DNA of 64,000 nt from JAHFTY01 sp964584785. Lineage in GTDB: Bacteria > Acidobacteriota > Terriglobia > 20CM-2-55-15. The notes beneath the pieces were generated by a model. The model was given only the letters and a program-made list of their open reading frames with translations. It had not been told where the DNA came from and did not search any database. Made by a program: the position numbers and the translations under genes. Positions 7,871-15,931 of the stretch are shown piece by piece; position 1 is the stretch's first letter; the number at the start of each line of letters is the position of its first letter. The DNA lies in the NCBI GenBank assembly GCA_964584785.1, contig CAZPBY010000015.1, positions 57,027 through 121,026 of the forward strand. Reading direction: 5' to 3'.

Positions 7871-10406
7871 GCACCTTCAATGGTCTTGCGCTCGGAGGCG
7901 AGACGAAAGGTACCTTCGCCATCATTCGCCAGGCCCAGCAATGATCGTAGTAGATGCCGTTGCCGCCGCCGCCATTCCAGTTCATGTACGGCGTACCGAG
8001 AGACGATAGAAGATTCTTGGTGGTGTAACTGTCCCAGATCTTTGCAACGAGGACGGTGCCGTAGATCGTACCGTTACCGCCGCCGCTGAAGTCGAAGGCG
8101 CCGTCGCCAACCACAAGGATCGTACCCTTCCAGCTGAAGTTACCATCCATAACGAGTGTACCCGTCACAACGAGAATGCCATAGCCCGTGTTACTGCCGT
8201 TCAAGGTAAGGTCTCCCTCGATGTAGTTGATCGCCGGGCTGGTCAGGGTTCCGAGATCCACCACGTTACCGGAGTTTGTCTTTCTCGCATTGACACCATC
8301 GATCATGGCTTTCAATCCAATGGGCGACGTCATGGTGTCGCCGAGGCTGGAGTAAACGTTTTGGAGCGATGGCTTGGTTGCCGTCCCGCCTTCACCGGTA
8401 TAGTGGTCGGGTCCGGGACTTACCATGGCAACGGTCGACATGTTCTGCATCGAATGTGTCGGCGGGTCGGCGTTCGGGTCATCGGTGGTACCGACCGCGG
8501 GATGGTCCGGTTCAGTCGCGCCATCCGTACAAGTATTCTGGTCCTGTCCTTTAATGTAGAACTGATTCGCGTTTGCGAAATTGTTGATCGACGGATTCGG
8601 TCCATCCAGGGTCAGTGCTCCCCCATCGTGATAGCCCGTGGGAGGCGTTGTGGCTTCCATCTGGATCATCGAACGCGCAGAGGAAGACGTTTGCGCGAAA
8701 GCCGTAAGCACGTATACCTTTCCATAATTGGAACCCAGACCCACTGTAACTTCGGCCTGTGCTCCGCTTCCAGCTCCACCGCTGATGCCGACGTTCGGTG
8801 TGGTTGTGTAGCCGTAGCCCGGTGTGTTCACGGTAATGCTCGCAACCTTGTAGTAGTTGGTTCCGCCGACCGGAGCCAGGTTGGCCGTTGCCGCTGCGCC
8901 GGTACCGCTGCTCGAGGAAAATACTACTGTTGGGGAACCACCTGCACCGTGGTTGTAGCCGCTTCCTTGGGTGTCCACGACCACACTAAGCACCTTACCG
9001 GCGTTAGGCGATACTGCGCCTAACGTCGAGCTGCCAGTGGGCTGGGTTTGCGTCGTACCGATTCCCGTCGTAAAGCTCAGCGTCGGCGCCGCAGTGTAGC
9101 CGGAGCCGCCGGAAGTCAGCGTGAGTCCGGAGACACGCTTGCCAAGTGTTGCGTTGAATGTCAGCCCGCCGCAACCGCTAAGGCCCGTTATCGTTGTCGG
9201 GCTCGTGGTGTAACTCGTGCCGGAGCTGTTAATAATGATGCCCGTTGCCTGCCCGCTCGTACCGTCAAATGTAACGGTTGCCGAAAAACCCGAGCCCGTG
9301 GTTCCGGAAAGGCCGAGCGTGAGCGTATCGCCCTTGTGCGCGTTACAAGGCCCGTTGAAGCTGACGTTCGAGATACAGGAGTTCGCCGCGGCCAGGGTCG
9401 CCGTCGCCGCCGCGCCTGAGCCGCCACCGCCGGTGAAGGCAACGGCCGGAGCGCTGGAGTAGCAGCGTGTGCCGGCGCCTGTCAGAGTCACGGTTCCGAC
9501 AGGTGCTCCGTTCACGGGAATGAAGTCGTCTCCGACGTGGGCCGTTGCACCACTACCTGCGCCTCCAACTATTGTCACGATCGGTTTCGTGATGTAGCCC
9601 GATCCCTGGTTATCCACGGTGATGGACTGGACCATCTGCTGCGTCACTAACTCCATGTTCGCCGTTGCCGTGGCGGTTTGACCCGACGCTGGAGCATCGA
9701 TCGTCACTGTCGGCGCGGACGTGTAGTTCGAACCTGGGTTCGTGACGTTAATGGCAAGAACGGAACCGATTCGGTTGCATTCCGGTCCGTAGCCGTTGGG
9801 AAGAAGGATTTGATTGTCTCCGTCCCAACACACCTGGTTGGACGTCGAGGTACTTCCGTTGGCTGCGACCGCGGTCATGTTGTTCGTCTTGAGCGCCAGT
9901 CGCACCCACTTCCAATCCAGAGGATTCGTTATATTCCAAACTCCCGCTGTGGACGCGTCGCTATCGTCATAGCTCCGATACCAGAGAGTGCCGCTGGCTA
10001 TCGTTGTGCACGGAGTTCCGATCGTTCCTGTAAGACTCATTACTCTTTCCCAGCAGAGCTCCGTATCCGGATACTTGCTGGCGGAGCTGATATCCCAGGG
10101 TTGGATGGTTTCGCCATTCCTGGGGTTGATGATGTAAACCACGTTCTGGTCTGTCAAGGAAGGCAGGTCCGCGGGAGGCACAATCGTCGGCGTCGCGGGA
10201 ATAATCCGGTCACGCGCTTCCTGAAGCGCCGCCATAGCGGAGTAAAGCGCAAGCTGGGCGTCGCGATAGTTGGAGTTGATTGAGGTTTCAGTATTGGTCG
10301 AATACATCATGCCCAGACCAATTACCGACAAAAGAAGCAACGCGAAGAGCACTGCAAACATCGCAATTCCACGTTCTCTCCGCCGATTTGAAAAACCTTT
10401 CATCAT
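7848..10406 (-). CDS. Very large PilX-like minor pilin / pilus-associated protein with Gly-rich repeats
   Basis: The 852-residue protein starts like PilX: a short basic N-terminus, RRRERGIAMFAVLF, then a long hydrophobic helix lacking the Glu5 of true pilins. AGGAG at 10412-10416 lies 5 nt before ATG 10406 (a second ATG is at 10403). Residues about 215-564 hold about eight imperfect 40-45-residue repeats of the pattern V-x-V-x-x-x-G-S-G-Y-x-x-x-P-T-V-x-I-x-G-G-G-G-S-G-A-x-A. The C-terminal part has alternating short strands (GYGILVVTGTLVMDG, GTILVVGDGAF), which suggests a beta-helix. Classical PilX is under 200 residues, so the repeats and the tail are extra. It is the last gene of the pseudopilin operon. 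An adhesin or tip role in place of PilY1 is inference. Confidence 0.75.
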   Translation of the reverse strand: MMKGFSNRRRERGIAMFAVLFALLLLSVIGLGMMYSTNTETSINSNYRDAQLALYSAMAALQEARDRIIPATPTIVPPADLPSLTDQNVVYIINPRNGETIQPWDISSASKYPDTELCWERVMSLTGTIGTPCTTIASGTLWYRSYDDSDASTAGVWNITNPLDWKWVRLALKTNNMTAVAANGSTSTSNQVCWDGDNQILLPNGYGPECNRIGSVLAINVTNPGSNYTSAPTVTIDAPASGQTATATANMELVTQQMVQSITVDNQGSGYITKPIVTIVGGAGSGATAHVGDDFIPVNGAPVGTVTLTGAGTRCYSSAPAVAFTGGGGSGAAATATLAAANSCISNVSFNGPCNAHKGDTLTLGLSGTTGSGFSATVTFDGTSGQATGIIINSSGTSYTTSPTTITGLSGCGGLTFNATLGKRVSGLTLTSGGSGYTAAPTLSFTTGIGTTQTQPTGSSTLGAVSPNAGKVLSVVVDTQGSGYNHGAGGSPTVVFSSSSGTGAAATANLAPVGGTNYYKVASITVNTPGYGYTTTPNVGISGGAGSGAQAEVTVGLGSNYGKVYVLTAFAQTSSSARSMIQMEATTPPTGYHDGGALTLDGPNPSINNFANANQFYIKGQDQNTCTDGATEPDHPAVGTTDDPNADPPTHSMQNMSTVAMVSPGPDHYTGEGGTATKPSLQNVYSSLGDTMTSPIGLKAMIDGVNARKTNSGNVVDLGTLTSPAINYIEGDLTLNGSNTGYGILVVTGTLVMDGNFSWKGTILVVGDGAFDFSGGGNGTIYGTVLVAKIWDSYTTKNLLSSLGTPYMNWNGGGGNGIYYDHCWAWRMMAKVPFVSPPSARPLKVLSVRTLQ
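8715..9762 (-). repeat. About eight tandem imperfect repeats within the PilX-like gene
   Basis: Translated repeats of 40-45 residues share the core GSGY-x3-P-T-V followed by a Gly/Ala-rich turn. DNA identity between copies is low, so they look old or under selection for diversity. One copy (about 9300-9370) is cysteine-containing and degenerate. Confidence 0.65.
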
Positions 10407-10414
10407 AATTACTC

Positions 10415-11152
10415 CTAGTAATAGCAACTCATCGACTGCGTATCCGCCGCGAGTGAGCAATTGTTGAGCTTGACCGAAATGTTGAGTGTGGAAACCGGTT
10501 TGACCTTAGTGTCGGGATCGAAGTATTTCGACTGCACCGTCAGAACAGCTTGTACCGTGTCGATATTCGCTATGGTCGTTCCGCTGCTGTTGAAGTTAAT
10601 CGGCAGCGTTACCGGCGTTCCTGTCTGTCCTTTAAGAAACGCCGAGAAGATGCTCGTATTGACCACACCTTGCACTTCCGTTTGATAGGAGGGCGTCGTC
10701 TGCCCCGTGTACGGGTTGCCGCTGACCTTGTTGAGCTGGCTTCGCTTCAGGCACGGACAGTTGTTGGACGTGCTCGGATCGAGCCAGTAGTGGACGACCG
10801 ATACGGTTCCGGTTCCGGCGACGTCGCCTTCGAACCAGAGTTCGTCGGCCGCAACCTTGACGATCCCCACCGCGACACGAGTGTCATTCGCCGGAGGGCT
10901 CGGAAGCGTGCTCGACACGAAGTCGCGCACGTTGGGATAACCAGCCTGACGCAGGTCCCGTGACATTTGATCCATGAACTCCCGCGCTTCCTGAAACATA
11001 TCCAGCTTTGCCTGTTCGGTCGACGAACGGGCGGTGGCGAGATTCATCAGCTTGAAGACGGCGCCCATGATGACAATAAAGATCACCAGGACGATCAACA
11101 GCTCGATCAGCGAGAAACCACGTTCGTTATGGCGTGCTCCGTTCGTTCTCAT
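10415..11152 (-). CDS. PilW-family type IV pilus minor pilin
   Basis: A 245-residue pseudopilin with a class III leader, NERGFSLIELL: prepilin peptidase should cut after Gly and methylate Phe, and Glu5 is present. The hydrophobic helix is followed by a periplasmic domain with pairs of cysteines near NNCPC and at the end (NNCSLAADTQSMSCYY), possibly disulfide-bonded. The ATG at 11152 has GGGGAACTGAC in front, and the stop of the upstream PilV-like gene is 1 nt away, so translation is coupled. It is likely part of the minor-pilin priming complex with its operon neighbours. Size and C-terminal pattern match PilW-type proteins. Confidence 0.8.
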   Translation of the reverse strand: MRTNGARHNERGFSLIELLIVLVIFIVIMGAVFKLMNLATARSSTEQAKLDMFQEAREFMDQMSRDLRQAGYPNVRDFVSSTLPSPPANDTRVAVGIVKVAADELWFEGDVAGTGTVSVVHYWLDPSTSNNCPCLKRSQLNKVSGNPYTGQTTPSYQTEVQGVVNTSIFSAFLKGQTGTPVTLPINFNSSGTTIANIDTVQAVLTVQSKYFDPDTKVKPVSTLNISVKLNNCSLAADTQSMSCYY

Positions 11153-11153
11153 G

Positions 11154-11693
11154 TCAGTTCCCCAACATGACGCGAACATTGACGGGCGCCGCAAAGTATT
11201 TGTCGCCCTGTCCGCGATCCTGCATTTGTCCGCCGACGGTCAGCATGAATGAGTTGGTGGCGGTGACTCCGGCACCGATGTGCTCTACCGTCCACCGCAC
11301 GTCATAGACCGCCTGTTCGATGCCCGTGGTGGTGCATGGAGACTTCACCACATACAACATCCGATAGCCGGACGGAGGACTGGCCTCGGTGAAGTCGATC
11401 TTGGAGCTGCTTGTAAGAGCGGCCCCGCCGGGCTGGGTATTGATCGTCCACGCGGTGGCGTTGCAATCCGTCAAGGTTGAACTGCCGCTCCCGATAACGG
11501 TGGCTTCAATCTGTTCGACCACGGACTGCGTGAGCATGATTGTAGTGCTGTCGAACTTGTTGCGCGTGTTCGAAGCGATCGAACTCCCGATCAACGCCAT
11601 CAGCGACAGCGAGCAGGTCGCCATCAACGCGGCAGCCAGAATGACCTCGATCAAGCTGATGCCGGCTTCCGATTTCAAGCTTCGTGTCTGCAT
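11154..11693 (-). CDS. PilV-like type IV pilus pseudopilin
   Basis: This 179-residue protein carries a prepilin signal, SEAGISLIEVILAAAL, with Gly at -1 and Glu at +5, followed by the usual hydrophobic helix and a small periplasmic domain with two cysteines (DCNATAW, SPCTTTG). It lies second in the operon, between the GspH/FimT-type gene (40-nt gap) and PilW (1-nt gap). It is expected to be processed by PilD at the inner membrane and to act in minor-pilin assembly. PilV rests on gene order and the N-terminus; a type II secretion GspI-like pseudopilin is the main alternative. Confidence 0.75.
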   Translation of the reverse strand: MQTRSLKSEAGISLIEVILAAALMATCSLSLMALIGSSIASNTRNKFDSTTIMLTQSVVEQIEATVIGSGSSTLTDCNATAWTINTQPGGAALTSSSKIDFTEASPPSGYRMLYVVKSPCTTTGIEQAVYDVRWTVEHIGAGVTATNSFMLTVGGQMQDRGQGDKYFAAPVNVRVMLGN

Positions 11694-11733
11694 AAATTGT
11701 GTGTCGTCGCGTTACTACGACTACGGGCCTTCT

Positions 11734-12351
11734 TTAATCAGCCCAGCTGGTTCCGTCCCAGAACCATTTTTTGATGCGTCCTGCAGGTGAGATTGAAACC
11801 GCCGCCCAAGCGTCGTTGTTGTTCCGGCGGGTGACCTTGAAGTAATAAATGAATCCTTGATTGGTGCACGTTCCCGAAGCATAAGCGCAAGGAAGGCCGC
11901 GACTGTTGAACGACGCGTCGCCTGTTGCGCCCGTGAAGCCCAGAGTCGTGGTCGTTATGCCTGCCGGTCCGCCATTCGCCAGGGGATCGGTGTAGCGTGT
12001 AACCGGTGCCTCCAGCTCCACTTGAGTGTCCGTACTTGTCGGCGCGCTGCTGTCGGTAGCGAGCTTGACGTAAGCCATGATGCCATTCGTGGCCACGTTG
12101 AAATGAGTAGTCATCGTACGATTGTTCTTCACCGCCAAAATGCGGCAGTTCTGAAAAATGCCTGACAGGGTACTGATGTTCCCGCGAACGCGAGCGGCGC
12201 CTATCACGTTCACCATACTCGGCAATGCAACAACGGTAATGATCAGCCCAATGAGGACGACGACGAGAATTTCCGGCATTGAAAAGCCGGCTTGAGGACG
12301 ATTTCCAAAACCCCGTCCGGAAACCGGCGGTGTTACCACATCCGTGTTCAT
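11734..12351 (-). CDS. GspH/FimT-family pseudopilin
   Basis: The 205-residue first gene of the minor pilin operon. The leader RPQAGFSMPEILVVVLIG fits prepilin peptidase cleavage before Phe with Glu5 kept. The downstream GspH/FimT domain ends in the typical pattern FNSRGLPC followed by a strand and a final basic-aromatic segment (IKKWFWDGTSWAD). The ATG at 12351 is chosen because the leader is then about 20 residues long; the longer frame to 12486 would overlap the divergent EamA start. FimT/GspH subunits initiate pilus or pseudopilus assembly and may bind DNA in competence systems. Transcription is divergent from the EamA gene, with 95 nt between starts. Confidence 0.8.
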   Translation of the reverse strand: MNTDVVTPPVSGRGFGNRPQAGFSMPEILVVVLIGLIITVVALPSMVNVIGAARVRGNISTLSGIFQNCRILAVKNNRTMTTHFNVATNGIMAYVKLATDSSAPTSTDTQVELEAPVTRYTDPLANGGPAGITTTTLGFTGATGDASFNSRGLPCAYASGTCTNQGFIYYFKVTRRNNNDAWAAVSISPAGRIKKWFWDGTSWAD

Positions 12352-12446
12352 TGCAGCTGACTCTAAAATCGTGCCATTTTGCTGTAAACAACAAAAACCC
12401 CCTGCGCCACCTGCACTAAACGCGAGACTTATTGTGCTAAAACAGA

Positions 12447-13322
12447 ATGATGCAACGTCCTTTGCGAGGAATACTTTGGGTCGCATCCGGCGCAGCGCTC
12501 TGGGGTACGGATTCGCTCTTGCGGCGGCCCCTGAGTGGAACTCTCGGACCGACGCAGATCGTCCTATACGAACACCTTATTCTCGCGGTGATCGTTCTCC
12601 CGATCATCATTCGAAGTCGAACCTATCTCGCCAAGATCCGAACAGATGTCTGGTTGCCCATGGTCGGTACGGCCTGGATCGGTTCGGCACTCTCCACGGT
12701 TCTCTTCACCGCTGCGATCCGATCGGGTAATCCCACTTCCGTGGTTCTCCTCCAAAAGACTCAACCGCTGTTCTCGATTTTTTTAGCCCGCGCCTTGTTG
12801 AAGGAACAATTGCCCGTACGTTTCTCAATTCTTGCCGGGACGGCTGTAGCCGGAACTTATCTGGTCGCCTTTGGCGACGGTAATCTGGCGGCACCCGCGT
12901 ATTCGGTGGCGTTGTGGCCCTCGATTCTCGCGCTGGGTGCTGCAGCCGGATGGGGCTGTTCGACGGTCTGGGGACGGATCGCAACCGGCAGCATTCCGTT
13001 TGAATTGGTAACCGCTTTGAGATTCACGCTCGCGCTCCCTCCCCTGTTTCTGGCGGCTTGGATTCAGGGGCAGACCGCAATGCCTTCTCTTGCCCAGGGC
13101 CGATCACTGATCTGGATGGCGCTGATCCCCGGCCTCGCGGCGTTGCTGCTGTATTACCGCGGTCTTCGCCAGACTCCGGCTTCGCAAGCGACGATCGCCG
13201 AGTTGGCATTTCCCGTCACCGCCTCCTTATTGAATTGGTACGCACTGGCCATCCACGTTGCGCCGCTGCAAATCGCTGGATTCGCGATCGTGTGGGCCGC
13301 GATCTTCCGGCTGTCCCGGTAG
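12447..13322 (+). CDS. EamA/DMT-superfamily transporter
   Basis: A 291-residue inner-membrane protein with about ten hydrophobic segments arranged as two EamA repeats (about residues 6-138 and 150-288), the standard size for drug/metabolite exporters of this family. The start at 12447 has a second ATG directly behind it. Its stop lies about 30 nt before the UbiD-family gene, so the two could be linked, though the decarboxylase has its own -10-like box. Substrate cannot be predicted; relatives export amino acids or metabolites. Confidence 0.85.
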   Translation: MMQRPLRGILWVASGAALWGTDSLLRRPLSGTLGPTQIVLYEHLILAVIVLPIIIRSRTYLAKIRTDVWLPMVGTAWIGSALSTVLFTAAIRSGNPTSVVLLQKTQPLFSIFLARALLKEQLPVRFSILAGTAVAGTYLVAFGDGNLAAPAYSVALWPSILALGAAAGWGCSTVWGRIATGSIPFELVTALRFTLALPPLFLAAWIQGQTAMPSLAQGRSLIWMALIPGLAALLLYYRGLRQTPASQATIAELAFPVTASLLNWYALAIHVAPLQIAGFAIVWAAIFRLSR

Positions 13323-13339
13323 GGCTCGGCGGCGACCGG

Positions 13340-13345
13340 TATAAT
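13340..13345 (+). promoter_or_regulatory. TATAAT box 9 nt before the ubiD-family start
   Basis: A perfect TATAAT ends 9 nt before the ATG at 13355 and no Shine-Dalgarno sequence is present. With the usual 6-8 nt spacing, transcription would begin almost at the start codon, which points to a leaderless mRNA. No convincing -35 is seen. Confidence 0.45.
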
Positions 13346-13354
13346 CACTGCCGC

Positions 13355-15103
13355 ATGCCTTTCAACGACCTGCAAGCATTCCTCAAACAGCTCGAATCGA
13401 CGGGCGAGTTAAAGCGAATCCGCACCGAGGTCGACCCTCTGCTCGAAGCCTCCGAGATCAGCCAGCGGGTCGTTCGAGAAGGCGGACCCGCTTTGCTTTT
13501 CGAAAGGCCGAAGGGCTCTTCCACGCCATTGGTCATGAACCTGTTCGGCACAATGAATCGAATCCGGATAGCGCTGGGCCGGGAACCTGCGGAAATCGGC
13601 AACGAATTGCTGACAACCGCTCAGCGCGTGAATCCACCGACTATCGCGGGATTGTGGCAATCGCGTGGAACACTCAAACGGGCGCTGGCGATGCGTCCTC
13701 GAGCGGTTCGGAATGCTTTGAGTCAGGAAGTCGTCGAAGCTCCCGATCTGGCAAGGTTTCCTGTCATCCAATGCTGGCCCGGCGATGCCGGCCGCTTCAT
13801 CACATTTGGAATGGTGCTGACCGAGCATCCAGTGTCGAAGCGCCGCAACCTCGGTCTGTACCGGCTGCAGGTTTTCGGCTCGACCGAAACTGGAATGCAT
13901 TGGCAGAGTATGAAAGGCGGCCGCGGCCATTACTGGGAGGCGGAACAAAAGGGCGAACCTCTCGAAGTGGCCGTGATTGTGGGCGCCGATCCGATCCTCA
14001 TGATGGCGGCGATTCTGCCGCTCCCCGAGGACGTCGATGAGATCGGGTTCGCCGGGTTTCTACGTGGGACAAGCGTGCCCATGGTTCGCGCCAAGACGCT
14101 CGACATGATGGTGCCGGCGGCGGCGGAAATCGTGCTCGAAGGACGAGTGCTTCCGCACGAGCGGCGGACCGAAGGCCCTTTCGGCGATCACTTCGGCCAC
14201 TATTCGGAGGCCGCGGAGTTTCCGGTGTTCCGAATTACCAACGTCACGCGCCGGCGCAATGCCGTGTATGCCGCAACGGTCGTGGGAAAGCCGCCGCAGG
14301 AGGACAAATATCTCGGCATCGCGGCGGGCGAGATGATCGGGCCTCTGATCAAGCTCATCAATCCGAACGTCGTCGACATGTGTGCTTATGCGGGAGCCGG
14401 TTTTCATAACCTGCTGGCCGTGTCGCTCAAAGAGCGTCATCCCAAAGAGGTGTTAAAGACGGCGATGTCCCTGCTCGGCACGGGGCAGTTGTCGCTGACG
14501 AAAGTGATGATGCTTGTCGGTCCGGATCGCGACCCGCGCGATTTTCGGGCCGTCCTGCGCGATATCTGGCACCGCTTCGATCCGGAGGACCACATGTGGA
14601 TTCTGCCGTTCGCGCCCCTCGATACGCTGGACTTCACGTCCTTCAAGATGCATGTCGGCAGCAAATTGGTCATCGACGCCACGGGAGAGATCCGGCATCG
14701 GGAGTCACCGCCCGCGGGTGTGGAAGCCGGCCGATTTGACTCGCGTGTGGTCCGGCACCGGCTGCTGGACGGCGGTTTTCTCGTTGTGGTGGCGCGGGAG
14801 TCGCCGGGTGATGTCGTTCGGAACCTCGTGAGAGCGCCGTTGGGCGTGCGTTTCGTTGTCGCCGTCAGCCCGGACGTTTGCCTGGACGACGATGAACAAA
14901 TCCAGTGGGGCATCTTTACCCGCTTCGACCCCGCTCGGGACATGGTGTTTGGGGAACAGCGGTTTGTCGGCGCCCGGCCCGTTTACCGCGGCATCGTTGG
15001 GATCGACGCCACATGGAAAGAGGGGTATCCTGCGCCTCTGGAGATGGATCCCGGCACGGTTAAGAAGGTCGATTCGCGCTGGGCAGATTATGGGAAAACG
15101 TGA
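13355..15103 (+). CDS. UbiD-family (prenyl-FMN-dependent) decarboxylase
   Basis: This 582-residue protein belongs to the UbiD/Fdc family of reversible decarboxylases of aromatic or alpha,beta-unsaturated acids, such as 4-hydroxy-3-polyprenylbenzoate. The family core with the catalytic acidic residue is evident in RRTEGPFGDHFGHYSEAAEF, preceded by a segment matching the prFMN/Mn-binding half, and length is right for UbiD. The ATG at 13355 is used because the domain (FNDLQAFLKQLESTGELKRI) begins there; the in-frame upstream extension overlaps the EamA gene and has no family character. No ubiX-like prenyltransferase is in the window. A menaquinone, ubiquinone or aromatic role cannot be decided from context. 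Confidence 0.88.
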   Translation: MPFNDLQAFLKQLESTGELKRIRTEVDPLLEASEISQRVVREGGPALLFERPKGSSTPLVMNLFGTMNRIRIALGREPAEIGNELLTTAQRVNPPTIAGLWQSRGTLKRALAMRPRAVRNALSQEVVEAPDLARFPVIQCWPGDAGRFITFGMVLTEHPVSKRRNLGLYRLQVFGSTETGMHWQSMKGGRGHYWEAEQKGEPLEVAVIVGADPILMMAAILPLPEDVDEIGFAGFLRGTSVPMVRAKTLDMMVPAAAEIVLEGRVLPHERRTEGPFGDHFGHYSEAAEFPVFRITNVTRRRNAVYAATVVGKPPQEDKYLGIAAGEMIGPLIKLINPNVVDMCAYAGAGFHNLLAVSLKERHPKEVLKTAMSLLGTGQLSLTKVMMLVGPDRDPRDFRAVLRDIWHRFDPEDHMWILPFAPLDTLDFTSFKMHVGSKLVIDATGEIRHRESPPAGVEAGRFDSRVVRHRLLDGGFLVVVARESPGDVVRNLVRAPLGVRFVVAVSPDVCLDDDEQIQWGIFTRFDPARDMVFGEQRFVGARPVYRGIVGIDATWKEGYPAPLEMDPGTVKKVDSRWADYGKT

Positions 15104-15229
15104 TCATTTGTGATGGCTGGTTTGTGAGATGTGATTGCCGAACTGAGTCCACATGCCATCCGTCACATTTGGAATAGCCTATGGCTTCGGTTAAGCAATC
15201 ACATCTCACCAATCAGCCATCACAAATGA
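15104..15229. repeat. Long inverted repeat (35-bp arms) downstream of the UbiD-family gene
   Basis: Arms at 15104-15138 and 15195-15229 are reverse complements at 33 of 35 positions, with 56 nt between them. The element begins directly after the decarboxylase stop and fills most of the gap to the sigma factor gene. It could form a strong cruciform or RNA hairpin, act as terminator, or be a small MITE-like element. No target-site duplication was recognised and no second copy exists in the window. Confidence 0.8.
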
Positions 15230-15284
15230 CAAGGGTGCCTGGAAAGCCAACTGATTTGTATGTTTCCGTTTCTATTAACCTCGA

Positions 15285-15929
15285 ATGCGGACGTCACCGG
15301 TGATTGATTCCGAGCTTATTGCACGCGCTCAAAGTGGAGACGTGGAGGCTTTTTGCCGGCTGGCCGCCAATCACCAGCGAAGTCTCTACCTGCTCGCGCT
15401 CAAGTACAGCGGCAATCATCACGACGCCGAAGATCTGACGCAGGAGGTCATGCTCAACGCCTTTCGATCGATCAAGCAGTTTAAGGGCATGTCCTCATTT
15501 CATACATGGCTTTCGAGGATTATGGTCAACGCTTTTCTAAATCAAAAACGCAAGAACGACCCGCTGGCCGGCTCACAGCGGCAGGAAACAACTGAAGAAG
15601 CATTCGAGGCGAGTTGGGGTCTCCGCCGTCCCGTTCAACACTCCGAGCGCACAGCGACGAATAGTCTGATGGCCCAGCAGATCCTTGGTCTGCTGGAAAC
15701 GATACCGCCGCGACAAAGGCTGATGTTTTTGATGAAGCATCAGGACGGATTGACCTGCGAAGAGATCGCGGGGGCGATGGGAACATCTGTGGGAACAGTG
15801 AAAAAAACGCTCTTCCGCGTGGTGGACAAGCTGCGTCAGCAGTTTGTCCCGATGGCCACGCGTGCCGCTGCCGTCTCCGAAGCGGTGGCGACCGGCACAT
15901 TAGGTGTCGCGGCGAAGGAAGGAGCTTGA
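15285..15929 (+). CDS. ECF-family RNA polymerase sigma factor
   Basis: A 214-residue sigma-70 family protein of the extracytoplasmic function type. Region 2 is clear (AQSGDVEAFCRLAANHQRSL, then DAEDLTQEVMLNAFRSI and WLSRIMVNAFLNQKRK) and region 4 holds the helix-turn-helix CEEIAGAMGTSVGTVKKTLF. It is followed by a gene whose N-terminus has the cysteine pattern of anti-sigma factors, so activity is probably controlled by that partner. The ATG at 15285 lacks a ribosome-binding site; a GTG at 15300 is an alternative. The gene leads a four-gene operon with two HEAT-repeat proteins downstream. Confidence 0.9.
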   Translation: MRTSPVIDSELIARAQSGDVEAFCRLAANHQRSLYLLALKYSGNHHDAEDLTQEVMLNAFRSIKQFKGMSSFHTWLSRIMVNAFLNQKRKNDPLAGSQRQETTEEAFEASWGLRRPVQHSERTATNSLMAQQILGLLETIPPRQRLMFLMKHQDGLTCEEIAGAMGTSVGTVKKTLFRVVDKLRQQFVPMATRAAAVSEAVATGTLGVAAKEGA

Positions 15930-15931
15930 AT

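Noticed and set aside
13058..13354. N-terminal extension of the UbiD-family protein
   Set aside because: Overlaps the EamA gene, starts with TTG and has no UbiD character.
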